From: Embleya sp040605455
GTDB taxonomy: Bacteria; Actinomycetota; Actinomycetes; Streptomycetales; Streptomycetaceae
NCBI RefSeq assembly: GCF_040605455.1
Contig: NZ_JBEXCV010000159.1
Span: forward strand, 1 to 19,837
DNA length: 19,837 bases
Reading direction: 5' to 3'
The translations under genes and the position numbers were made by a program. Numbering within the stretch: position 1 is the stretch's first letter; each line of letters starts with the position of its first letter. The notes beneath the pieces are model-generated. The model was not told where the DNA came from. It saw only the letters and a list, made by a program, of their open reading frames with translations, and searched no databases. Of this stretch, positions 1 to 7,487 are shown piece after piece.

Positions 1-335
1 CCCGAGGAGTCGTCAGTTACCTTGCGAGTCATGCCGGACGCCGACGACGAGCCTGGCAGCAACCCGACCCGGGCCGCAGTCCAACAATCACAGTTCCCTT
101 GTTCGCGCCCGACTCCGCCCGCCCGGCCGACAACCACAGCGTCATCATCGAATTCCTCGTCGACGACGTGGACGGCGTGCACCGGAACCTGACCGGCTTC
201 GTGGAGGACTTCGTCACCGAGCCCACCACGATGCCTTGGGGCAACCGCGCGCTCCTGCTCCGCGACCCGGACGGCAATCTCGTCAACTTCTTCACCCCCG
301 TCACCCCGGCCGCCATCGCGAAGTTCGCTCGCTGA
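1..335 (+). pseudogene. Decayed VOC (glyoxalase/bleomycin-resistance fold) protein, 5' cut by window edge
   Basis: Bases 99-335 encode the C-terminal half of a VOC-superfamily protein. It carries the family-typical stretches SVIIEFLVDDVD, PTTMPWGNR and RDPDGNLVNFF, then a short tail to a TGA at 333-335. VOC proteins bind a metal and act as glyoxalases, dioxygenases or drug-sequestering proteins; the substrate here cannot be read. Upstream of base 99 the family-like residues are scattered over frames: VSYLA in frame 3, then ESCRTPTTSLA in frame 2, then SPTITVPLF again in frame 3. That implies two or three small indels in about 80 bases, so the gene is either a frameshifted pseudogene or affected by sequence errors. 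A gene caller would start at the TTG at 99, but that would be half a domain. The domain call is secure; the pseudogene status is inferred from recalled family sequences. Confidence 0.6.
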
Positions 336-471
336 CGCCGATGCCGGGGTCCGGGCTCGCCTCGGCCCGGCCGGCGCCCTACCGGAGGCCGCACGGACCG
401 AGCGTGATCGCGGCGTGTTCGATTGCCTGACATGACCGTGGCGCCGCGCGCTGGGCCGGACCGCCGGTCGG

Positions 472-494
472 CGTCCCGGGGGGTGTCCGGGACG
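472..494. terminator. Hairpin between convergent VOC remnant and MFS gene
   Basis: A perfect 8-bp stem (CGTCCCGG at 472-479, CCGGGACG at 487-494) has a 7-base loop. It lies just past the stop of the minus-strand transporter and ~140 bases past the VOC stop, where a bidirectional terminator would be expected. A second 6-bp stem (497-502 with 508-513) lies even closer to the transporter stop. There is no U-tract, which is usual for actinomycete hairpin terminators. Confidence 0.45.
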
Positions 495-515
495 GGCTCG
501 TCGCTGGGACGAGGG

Positions 516-1871
516 CTACCGCGCGGGTTCCGCGGGCGACTCGTCCACGGTGACCGGCGGGCCGGGAGTCGCCGGAGCGGTCCTCGGGCGTCGCTGCGCC
601 GGATCGTGCGTCGTGTGTGCGTCGTAGCGCCGGAACGGGCGCACGGCGAGGCCGCCGACGAGGACCAGGACGACGCAGAGCATGGCGCTCCCCGACCAGG
701 CGATGCCGAGGGTTGTGGTCGTCGCCATGGCTCCCGCGCGAAGATCGCCGAGCCGGGGGCCGCCGGCGACGACGACGGTGAAGACGCCTTGGATGCGACC
801 TTGCATCTCGTCCGGGGCCCGGGTCTGCAGGATCGTCTGGCGGTAGACGGCACTCACCAGATCGGCGGCGCCGGCGAGCATGAGGAAGACGACGGCGAGC
901 CAGAGTGTGTGCGTGAAGCCGGCCAGCGTGATGGCTGTTGCCCAGCCGACCACCGCGAGGGTGAGTGCGACTCCCTGACGTCGCACCCCCGCGATCCACC
1001 CGCTGCACAGGCCGGCCAGCAGGGATCCGACGGCGACCGCCGAGTAGAGCAGCCCGATTCCCCCGTGGAAGCGGGTGGCTGCGGCCTCGGGGAACAGGGC
1101 GTTCGGCATGGCCAGCACCATGGCGGCGATGTCCACGGCGAACGACATCAGGAGCACCGGACTATCGCCGATGAAGCGAAGGCCCTCCAGCACCGCGAGC
1201 ACCCCTGTACCGGCCGCGGCTCCCGTCGGTTTGATGGGAGGCAGTCGCAGTGTCGAGTAGAGGGACACGGTGAACAGGAGTGCGTCGGCGCCGTAGGCGT
1301 AGGCGAACCCGTGTGGGAACGCGAGGAGAACGCCTGCGACAAGCGGCCCCAGGATCTGTCCGATGTTGCTCACCGTGAAGCTCAGCGTGTTGGCCGCGGG
1401 GATCATCTCGTGCGGCACGATGCGGGGGATGATGGCGCCGCGCGCCGATGAGGCAGTGGCGAAGCCGGCTCCCTGAACGGCGACGAGGGCGAGCAGGAGT
1501 ACCTCCGATCGGGCGTTCAGGAGCGTCTGGGCGAGCAGGGCGATGGTCACCGACCAGGTCACGAGCGAGGACCACAGGCACAGCAGGCGGCGATCGACCA
1601 CGTCGGCGATGGCGCCGCCATACAGGCCGAACACGAGGATGGGGACGAATCCGGCGAGTCCGGCCAGACCCACGTACAGGGAAGAGTGCGTCATGGAGTA
1701 GATCTGGACCGGGACGGTGACCTCGGTGACCATCGTTCCCACCAGCGAGGCGCCCTGACCGATCAGAACGCGCCGATAGGCCGGAACGGCAAGCGGACGC
1801 GTGTCCACGGCTGCGCGACGCATACGGGCAGCCATGCCCTTGGGAGTCTTCGGCTCGTTCGTCGCCGTCAT
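516..1871 (-). CDS. MFS efflux transporter, EntS-like (MFS_3 type)
   Basis: This is a 451-residue integral membrane protein of the major facilitator superfamily, probably 12 helices, resembling siderophore and drug exporters of the EntS/MFS_3 group. Visible traits are the N-terminal GQGASLVGTMVTEVTVP helix, the loop GGAIADVVDRRLL (the family's conserved loop between helices 2 and 3), and long hydrophobic segments throughout with a polar, proline-rich tail. Such proteins export small molecules using the proton gradient; the substrate is unknown. The start chosen is the ATG at 1871 (MTATNEPK). A longer reading from 1988 would overlap the divergent regulator's start and adds 39 residues unlike a transporter. 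The divergent AraC-type gene is the likely regulator. The stop is TAG at 516-518. Confidence 0.85.
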   Translation of the reverse strand: MTATNEPKTPKGMAARMRRAAVDTRPLAVPAYRRVLIGQGASLVGTMVTEVTVPVQIYSMTHSSLYVGLAGLAGFVPILVFGLYGGAIADVVDRRLLCLWSSLVTWSVTIALLAQTLLNARSEVLLLALVAVQGAGFATASSARGAIIPRIVPHEMIPAANTLSFTVSNIGQILGPLVAGVLLAFPHGFAYAYGADALLFTVSLYSTLRLPPIKPTGAAAGTGVLAVLEGLRFIGDSPVLLMSFAVDIAAMVLAMPNALFPEAAATRFHGGIGLLYSAVAVGSLLAGLCSGWIAGVRRQGVALTLAVVGWATAITLAGFTHTLWLAVVFLMLAGAADLVSAVYRQTILQTRAPDEMQGRIQGVFTVVVAGGPRLGDLRAGAMATTTTLGIAWSGSAMLCVVLVLVGGLAVRPFRRYDAHTTHDPAQRRPRTAPATPGPPVTVDESPAEPAR

Positions 1872-1986
1872 CGAGCCGCCGTCCCCGACTTCGTCCCGTG
1901 GTGGGCGAATGGCCCCGGCCACGGGCAGGGCCGATGCCGTCGACGACGTGAAACTCTCGGTGCTGTGCTCATGACGCCACGTTGCC
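1872..1986. promoter_or_regulatory. Divergent promoter region, MFS / AraC
   Basis: These 115 bases separate the proposed start of the transporter (-) from the AraC-type gene (+), so both promoters and the regulator's operator should lie here or just inside 1987-2025. I see no convincing -35/-10 pair and no clear repeat. The richest A/T stretch of the neighbourhood (2001-2017) lies just downstream, which suggests that the regulator's promoter is there and its true start is later. Confidence 0.4.
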
Positions 1987-2862
1987 ATGAGAGCCGATGG
2001 CTTTCTTCCATTAATCTGCCTACTTGTGTCGCAGATCAGCCATCAACCGTCGGTCGCGCCCTCGACGGCCCATGCCCACGCCGCCGGCGAGGTCATCGAC
2101 CGCCACCGGCACGACTACCACCAGCTCATCTACGTCAGCGCCGGGGTTCTCGCCATCCGGACCGAACGAGGAGCCTGGGTGGCCTGCCCGGACCGTGCCG
2201 TCTGGATCCCGGCGAAGATCTGGCACGAGCACCGGGTCTACGGACACAGCTCCGTGCACATCCTGGGCTTCGCGTCGGACGACACTCCCCTGCCCGTCGA
2301 CTCGCCAACGGTTTTGGCCGTGGCCGGTCTGCTTCGTGAACTTTTCATCGCCTGCACCGAACCGGACCTGCCGGCAACCGAGTCGCGGCGACTTCGGGCG
2401 GTGTTGAACGATCGGCTGCGCCGAGCCCACGTGCGGCCTCTGACGCTGCCGAGGGCACAGGACCCACGGCTGGCCCACGTCTGCCGGGTGGTCGAGGACG
2501 ACCTGAGCCGCCCCCGAACCATGGCTTGGCTGGCCCGCCACGTCGGCGTCGGCGAGCGAACCCTCACCCGGCTCTTCCGCACGGAGTTCGGCATGACCTA
2601 CCCCCGGTGGCGAACCAACACACGGGTCTTCCACGCCATGATCCAACTGGCCGAGGGAGCCACCGTCACCGCAACGGCACACCGCTGCGGCTGGACCACG
2701 ACCAGCGCGTTCATCGACACGTTCGCCCAGACCATGGGCCGCACGCCCGGCGCGTACCGAGGCGCAGCCCACCGGACCGCCACGACCGGCGCATCGACAG
2801 GGGAGCCGGCCCCCCGCCCATGCGACCTCGACTCCCCGGGACCACGGCCCCCGCGGTCATGA
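1987..2862 (+). CDS. AraC-family transcriptional regulator with N-terminal cupin
   Basis: This is a 291-residue cytoplasmic DNA-binding regulator. Residues ~25-90 form a cupin-type sensor (RHRHDYHQLIY, then VWIPAKIWHEHRV). Residues ~160-255 hold the paired helix-turn-helix (MAWLARHVGVGERTLTRLF, FGMTYPRWR, and the second helix ending in GRTPGAYR). The layout, with WIP and the paired histidines, is that of the NimR-like subgroup, which usually controls a neighbouring MFS exporter; the divergent transporter fits that role. The start is uncertain. The ATG at 1987 has no visible Shine-Dalgarno, overlaps the longest reading of the transporter, and puts a rare TTA leucine codon at 2011-2013. The GTG at 2026 avoids all three and would give 278 residues. 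The tail after residue ~260 is low-complexity. Confidence 0.85.
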   Translation: MRADGFLPLICLLVSQISHQPSVAPSTAHAHAAGEVIDRHRHDYHQLIYVSAGVLAIRTERGAWVACPDRAVWIPAKIWHEHRVYGHSSVHILGFASDDTPLPVDSPTVLAVAGLLRELFIACTEPDLPATESRRLRAVLNDRLRRAHVRPLTLPRAQDPRLAHVCRVVEDDLSRPRTMAWLARHVGVGERTLTRLFRTEFGMTYPRWRTNTRVFHAMIQLAEGATVTATAHRCGWTTTSAFIDTFAQTMGRTPGAYRGAAHRTATTGASTGEPAPRPCDLDSPGPRPPRS

Positions 2863-2864
2863 CC

Positions 2865-2911
2865 GTTTCGGGCGATCCCACGCCGGCGGCAGCGAATCTT
2901 GTTGCCGAAAC
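2865..2911. repeat. Short inverted repeat upstream of the flavoprotein gene
   Basis: GTTTCGG (2865-2871) and CCGAAAC (2905-2911) are perfect 7-bp inverted copies separated by 33 bases, in the gap between the AraC-type gene and the flavoprotein gene. They could be two half-sites of an operator or the base of a weak terminator. Seven bases in this GC-rich background is only modest evidence. Confidence 0.25.
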
Positions 2912-2958
2912 AGCATGAATGTTTGCCACCCGGCGAGGGTGATCGCAGGCTGGTCGGC

Positions 2959-4035
2959 ATGAGCGAGAACACGTTGGTGCAGGCGAATGGTCGGGTGTGG
3001 GACGTCGTGGTGGTCGGGGGCGGTGCCGCGGGGCTGTCGGCCGCGCTGACCCTGGGGCGGGTGCGCCGGTCGGTGCTGGTGATCGACGCGGGCGAGCCGC
3101 GCAACGCTCCGGCCTCCGCGGCGCACGGTCTCCTGTCGCGGGACGGGATCGCGCCGCTGGAGCTGCTGCGGCTGGGGCGGGAGGAGGTCGCCTCCTACGG
3201 CGGGCGAATCGAGTCCGGCCGCGTCTCGGGGGTGCGTCGCGAGGGCGCGCACCTGGTGGTGACGACCGAGGACGGCGGCCGTGCGGTGGCGCGGCGCGTT
3301 TTGGTGACCACGGGGCTGGTGGACGAGCTTCCCGACGTCGCCGGGCTCGCGGAGCGGTGGGGGCGTGATGTGTTGCACTGCCCGTACTGCCACGGCTGGG
3401 AGGTACGCGACGCGGCGGTCGGCGTGCTGGCCACCGGTCCGGCGGCGGTTCATCAGGCGCTGATGTTCCGGCAGTTGACGTCCCACGTGATGCTGTTCGC
3501 GCACACCGGCGGCGATCCGACCGAGGAGCAGTGGGAGCAACTGGCCGCACTCGGCGTCGACGTGGTCGACGGCGAGGTCCTGAGTCTGGAGGTCGACGAC
3601 CGGGACCGGCTGTCGGGCGTGCGCCTGGCGTCGGGCCGGTCGGTCCCCGTGGATGCCCTGGTGGTCGCACCGCGGTTCGTGGCGCGCGCCGGGTTCCTCG
3701 CCGAGCTGGGCCTCGCGGCGACCGAGCATGCGATGGGGGTGGGCCTGCAACTGGTGGCCGAACCGGGCGGGTTCACCGGCGTCGAGGGAGTGTGGGCGGC
3801 GGGCAACGTCACGGACCTGATGGCCAACGTCGCCGTCGCCGCGGCGTCGGGGATACAGGCCGCGGTGGCGATCAACACGGATCTGCTCGGCGCCGACGCG
3901 AAGGCCGCGGTCGCCGCCCGCGCCGACGGGGTCTTCGGCGCGGCGACGGAGGCGGAAGTCTCCCGACGGGCACTGGGCGACCGCCGCCACGGTCTGGACT
4001 TCCCGCCTCGCCCTCGGCCCGACACAGGCGGGTAG
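2959..4035 (+). CDS. NAD(P)/FAD-dependent oxidoreductase, thioredoxin-reductase-like
   Basis: This is a 358-residue soluble flavoprotein. Residues ~15-25 hold the FAD dinucleotide-binding motif (VVVVGGGAAGLSAAL) with the acidic end of the second strand at VIDAGEP. The active-site pair is C141-P-Y-C144, inside HCPYCHGWEVRD. The FAD-closing motif lies near the end of the domain (GVWAAGNVTD). CPYC plus this fold is typical of thioredoxin-reductase-like enzymes of actinomycetes, which pass electrons from NAD(P)H via FAD to a disulfide. The second nucleotide motif is degenerate (VGVLATGPAAV), so NADPH use is uncertain. A charged ~50-residue tail (from about LLGADAKAAV) exceeds the usual ~310 residues. 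The ATG at 2959 is chosen because it places the Rossmann strand ~14 residues in; an upstream TTG at 2899 adds only 20 unlikely residues. No thioredoxin gene is adjacent, so the partner is unknown. Confidence 0.8.
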   Translation: MSENTLVQANGRVWDVVVVGGGAAGLSAALTLGRVRRSVLVIDAGEPRNAPASAAHGLLSRDGIAPLELLRLGREEVASYGGRIESGRVSGVRREGAHLVVTTEDGGRAVARRVLVTTGLVDELPDVAGLAERWGRDVLHCPYCHGWEVRDAAVGVLATGPAAVHQALMFRQLTSHVMLFAHTGGDPTEEQWEQLAALGVDVVDGEVLSLEVDDRDRLSGVRLASGRSVPVDALVVAPRFVARAGFLAELGLAATEHAMGVGLQLVAEPGGFTGVEGVWAAGNVTDLMANVAVAAASGIQAAVAINTDLLGADAKAAVAARADGVFGAATEAEVSRRALGDRRHGLDFPPRPRPDTGG

Positions 4036-4598
4036 TTGCCGCCGGTGCGGCGAGTCTTGCGCGATTCGGGCGGGCCCGGAGGTGGCTGGTTTCGCCCCGG
4101 TGGCCGAACGGGACGAGGAGTTCGACCGGCGAGCCGGCGATGAGCATGGCGGTTGCCCTTCGCCGGCACCGCCGTGTGGCCAGGCCGGGCCGGATGGCCG
4201 GGCTCGGGACGCCGATGGGGTGCCGGCCTTCCGGGCCCGGCGGCGTCCCGAGCCCGGCGCTACCTCGCGCCTGCCGGGGGCGGCGCGAGGTCGGGCAGGT
4301 GCTCACGGGTGATGAGCGGTTCGACGGGTCCCTGGGACCCGGACGCTGCGCGGATCGGAAGGTGCTCGGCGCGACCCGGCCGCGGAACGGCGAGGTGACG
4401 GCGCGCCGGCCGACGGCCGGACACGGGTCGGATGCGGCGGTCTCGGGTGGGGATGGGGGTCTGCGCCGCGGCCGAGTTCGCATCCACCGATGGGCGCAAT
4501 CCGGCGCGCCGTCGGCCGACGCCCGGGTAACGATGGCAGCGATGCAGAGCTGCGCGGCCGGCACACGGTGCGCACTGGTCGCCAGGAGATGTGAGCAC
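4036..4598. other. 563-base gap without a recognisable gene
   Basis: Open frames exist on both strands, as expected at this GC content, but none reads as a known family or has a convincing start and ribosome site. The only clear structure is the long perfect inverted repeat at 4197-4258. The final ~150 bases should hold the promoter of the FAD oxidase, for which I see no strong -35/-10 pair. Confidence 0.6.
4197..4258. repeat. Perfect 18-bp inverted repeat with 26-base loop
   Basis: Bases 4197-4214 (GCCGGGCTCGGGACGCCG) are the exact reverse complement of 4241-4258. The 26-base loop contains a smaller CCGG-CTT-CCGG fold. It lies 162 bases after the flavoprotein stop and 341 bases before the FAD oxidase start. 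A strong transcription terminator is the simplest reading; the unusually long loop leaves room for a paired operator or the remains of a mobile-element end. Confidence 0.6.
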
Positions 4599-6137
4599 AT
4601 GACGATCGATCGACGGCGTTTTCTGGCCGCACTGGGTGTCGGCGGCGCGACTGTGGTGACAGCCGGTGGCATGGCGCGAGGCGCGGCATCGGTCCTGCCG
4701 GCGTTCGACCGGCGGCCGATGCGGGGCCATGCGGGGCAGCGGGTACCCGGGTTGGTGGCCGGGCCGCCGGACTGGTCGGCGTTGAAGACGCGGCTCGACG
4801 GGCAACTGCTGCTGCCGCAGGACCAGGGGTACGGCGTGGCCCGGCTCGGATACAACGAGTTGTACGACGATCAACTGCCGGCGGCGGTGGCCCGCTGCAC
4901 CTCTGCGGCGGATGTACAGATCTGCCTGGACGCGGCCCGTGGCCACGGCGTACCGATCGCCGCGCGCAGCGGAGGGCACAGCTACCTCGGATACAGCGTG
5001 CCCAACGGCGGGCTGGTGATGGATCTGCGGCCGATGGCGCAGGTCCGGGTGCAGTCCGACGGCAAGGTGCGGGTCGGCGCCGGTGCCCGGTTGATCGAGG
5101 TCTACGCGGCGCTGGCGCAGGCCGGGCGACTGATGCCGGCCGGCTCCTGCCCGACGGTGGGGGTCAGCGGGCTGGCCCTGGGCGGCGGGGTCGGGGTGCT
5201 GACCCGCAAGTACGGACTGACCTGCGATCGGCTGGTCTCGGCCGAGGTGGTCACCGCCGACTCGCGGGTGCTCACCGCCTCCGAGTGTTCCGAGCCGGAC
5301 CTGTACTGGGCGCTACGCGGCGGGGGTGGCGGCAACTTCGGCGTGGTCACCAGGTTCACCTTCAGCACCGAGCCGGCGCCCGCGCTCACCGTCTTCTCGC
5401 TGCGCTTCCCGGCCGGTTCGGCGGCCTCGGTGATCGGGGCCTGGCAGGAGTGGGTCGAGGACGCACCGCCGGAGCTGTGGTCGAACTGCGTGGTCTCCGG
5501 CGGCACGCCGCCGACCTGTCGGGTGGGCGGGTGCTACGTCGGGGCGGAGAGTGGGCTGAACCCGCTCCTGGACCGGCTGATCGCCGCCGCCGCGACGCAG
5601 CCGACCTCGCGCACCGTGCTGGGCAAGAGCTATCTGGAAACGATGAAGTACATGGCAGGCTGCGCGAACGACACCATCGCGCAGTGCCACCCGACGTTCG
5701 AGGGCGGGCGGCTGCCCCGAGCGGCCTTCGTCGCCGTCTCCCGGGTGTTGCCCGCTCCGCTGGACGCGCAGCGCATGGTGCAGTTGATGGCCGGGCGCAC
5801 CGGGATGGACCTGCTCCTTGACTCCATGGGCGGCGCGGTCTCGCAGCTCGCCCCCGACGCGACGGCCTTTCCCCACCGCTCGGCGCTCGCCACGGCGCAG
5901 ATCTACGCGAGCACCACTCCCGGCGGCAAGGCGGCGGCCACGGCCGCGGTGGACGCGGTCCGGGACGGGCTCGCGGCGCTGGGCGCGACGGGCGCTTACG
6001 TCAACTACATCGACGCGAACCTGTCGGACTGGGGTACCGCCTACTACGACGGGAACCTGTCTCGGCTGAAGTCGGTGTCGCGACACTACGACCCGGACGA
6101 GGTGTTCGCGTTCCCCCAGTCGGTGGCGCGGGCCTGA
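4599..6137 (+). CDS. Tat-exported FAD-binding oxidoreductase (berberine-bridge/GOOX-like)
   Basis: This is a 512-residue enzyme of the vanillyl-alcohol-oxidase/berberine-bridge class. Residues 1-35 are a Tat signal (RRRFLAALGVGG with a hydrophobic run), so it is folded with cofactor and then exported. The FAD domain shows ARSGGHSYLGYS, with H127 as the expected 8-alpha histidyl anchor, and GSCPTVGVSG, with C184 at the position of the second, cysteinyl anchor. Bicovalent flavin is therefore likely. The C-terminus has the berberine-bridge signature (NYIDAN, YYDGNLSRL, YDPDEVF). Such enzymes oxidise alcohols, sugars or tailoring substrates of natural products with O2, releasing H2O2. The ATG at 4599 is preceded by AGGAGA at a suitable distance and begins exactly at the Tat peptide; the frame is open far upstream, but that extension is non-coding. 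The substrate is unknown and no pathway partner adjoins. Confidence 0.88.
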   Translation: MTIDRRRFLAALGVGGATVVTAGGMARGAASVLPAFDRRPMRGHAGQRVPGLVAGPPDWSALKTRLDGQLLLPQDQGYGVARLGYNELYDDQLPAAVARCTSAADVQICLDAARGHGVPIAARSGGHSYLGYSVPNGGLVMDLRPMAQVRVQSDGKVRVGAGARLIEVYAALAQAGRLMPAGSCPTVGVSGLALGGGVGVLTRKYGLTCDRLVSAEVVTADSRVLTASECSEPDLYWALRGGGGGNFGVVTRFTFSTEPAPALTVFSLRFPAGSAASVIGAWQEWVEDAPPELWSNCVVSGGTPPTCRVGGCYVGAESGLNPLLDRLIAAAATQPTSRTVLGKSYLETMKYMAGCANDTIAQCHPTFEGGRLPRAAFVAVSRVLPAPLDAQRMVQLMAGRTGMDLLLDSMGGAVSQLAPDATAFPHRSALATAQIYASTTPGGKAAATAAVDAVRDGLAALGATGAYVNYIDANLSDWGTAYYDGNLSRLKSVSRHYDPDEVFAFPQSVARA

Positions 6138-6314
6138 TTTCATCACTCCCGCACACCCGTCCGCGTTCGTCTTCGGAGGACGACTCCCTCTCGTTCGCCG
6201 ATCGGGTTGCTCCGATGACGGGTGGCAGCCACGTTTGCGGCCCGCTTCCCCACCCGCTCCGATTCGTCGACCCGGTGCGGTCCGCATGCGTGGGCGTGGC
6301 CGGTCGCCGGATGC

Positions 6315-7256
6315 TCAGGCGCCGGGGTCCGGTTGCACCGGTTCGGTCAAGTGGGCGCGAACGGCCTCGAGTTGGGCGGCGAACGCCAGGCCCAGGAACA
6401 GCGCGATCGAGGTCAGGTAGGCCCACAGCATCAAGGACACGAATGCGCCGAGGGGCCCGTAGACCGAGTCGAAGGAGCCGCTGAGCCGGACGTAGAGGCC
6501 GAGCAGCCACGTCAGCAGCACCCACAACACCAGGTACACGGCCGCCCCGAACGCCAGCCAGGTATAGCCGGGTTGGCGGCGACGCGGCGACCAACGAAAC
6601 ACCGCCGACGCCGAGATCAGCGCGAGCGTGACGCCCACCGGCCAGCACAGGACGCCCCACACCGTGCGCTGCGTCTCGCTCCAGCCGTACACGTCGGCGG
6701 CGGCTCCGACCATGTCGCGGCCGGCCACGGTCAACACGACGCCGAGGCCGATCGGGACGCCCACCACCACGGTCATCACCGCGGCGCGGCCGTACTTGCG
6801 GACGAACGGGCGGTCGCGCTCGACGCCGTAGATGCGGTTCGCGCCCCGCTCGATCTGGCTCATCGCCGTCGCGACGTTGACCAGTGAGAACACCAGCCCC
6901 AGGGACAGTGCGACCGCGCTGCCCTCGCCCGCGTCGCGCAGGGTGTCCTGTACGACGGTCGAACTCGGGCCCGTGGACAGCCGACCGAGCACGTCGGAGA
7001 CGAACCGGCCGAATTTGTCGGTATGCAGGACCCGGGAGAGTCCGACGACGGCGATCGCCAAGGGGACCACGGACAGCACCGTCTGCAATGCGAGCGCTCG
7101 CGAATGGGTGAACCCGTCCGCGTACCGAAAGCGGATGAAGGCGTTCCTGACCAGTTTCCACCCGCCGTACCGACGCAGCGTCGCCCACGCCTCGTCCGCG
7201 GAGAGTTCCTCGCCCTTCATGTCCCGCGTCTGCGGAACCCTTATCGCTGTGCCCAT
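6315..7256 (-). CDS. YihY/BrkB-family inner-membrane protein
   Basis: This is a 313-residue polytopic membrane protein of the YihY/virulence-factor-BrkB family, with about six helices. Visible traits are the amphipathic N-terminus (WKLVRNAFIRFRYADGFTHSRALALQTVLSVVPLAIAVVG), the segment VALSLGLVFSLVNVATAMSQIERGANRIYGVERDRPF typical of the family, and the closing helices (YGPLGAFVSLMLWAYLTSIALFLG). Its molecular role is unsettled; a transport or envelope function is usually suggested. The start at 7256 (MGTAIRVP) is chosen; an ATG at 7220 (MKGEEL) is nearly as good, and the frame stays open upstream with arginine-rich non-coding-like sequence. It is convergent with the FAD oxidase and divergent from the lipoprotein gene; no operon is visible. 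Confidence 0.85.
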   Translation of the reverse strand: MGTAIRVPQTRDMKGEELSADEAWATLRRYGGWKLVRNAFIRFRYADGFTHSRALALQTVLSVVPLAIAVVGLSRVLHTDKFGRFVSDVLGRLSTGPSSTVVQDTLRDAGEGSAVALSLGLVFSLVNVATAMSQIERGANRIYGVERDRPFVRKYGRAAVMTVVVGVPIGLGVVLTVAGRDMVGAAADVYGWSETQRTVWGVLCWPVGVTLALISASAVFRWSPRRRQPGYTWLAFGAAVYLVLWVLLTWLLGLYVRLSGSFDSVYGPLGAFVSLMLWAYLTSIALFLGLAFAAQLEAVRAHLTEPVQPDPGA

Positions 7257-7487
7257 GGACGGCTTCTGCCCGACAGTCGCGGATGCAGCGCTCCGCGCGA
7301 GAGAGTTTCGGAATCGGGCCCGATCGTGCCGCGCCGGCGTGGGCGGGTCGCCACATGGAGACCACCGCAGACACCGGGCTGCGGCCAACCCCCGGGGCGG
7401 CCCCGCGCGCACGCGTCGGGAACACCTCGGGATCATGTATGCGGGTCACGGTCGGTAGGGTCGGGGCAGGATGCATCGGGGGCTTCG

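Noticed and set aside
1872..1988. 39-residue N-terminal extension of the MFS protein
   Set aside because: It overlaps the divergent regulator start and lacks transporter character; MTATNEPK at 1871 is a normal MFS start.
3531..4598. Upstream extension of the FAD oxidase frame by 356 codons
   Set aside because: It runs through the flavoprotein gene in another frame and reads as arginine-rich nonsense; the Tat signal and AGGAGA fix the start at 4599.
6167..6183. TCGTC/GACGA hairpin between the convergent FAD oxidase and BrkB genes
   Set aside because: Only a 5-bp stem; too weak in this base composition to call a terminator.
5313..6287. Long open frames antisense to the FAD oxidase
   Set aside because: Arginine/glycine/histidine-rich translations with no family features; they arise from the GC-rich third positions of the real gene.
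7408..7445. GGGAAC as an ECF-sigma -35 ahead of the lipoprotein gene
   Set aside because: No matching -10 at a 16-17 base spacing was found, so the promoter class cannot be supported.
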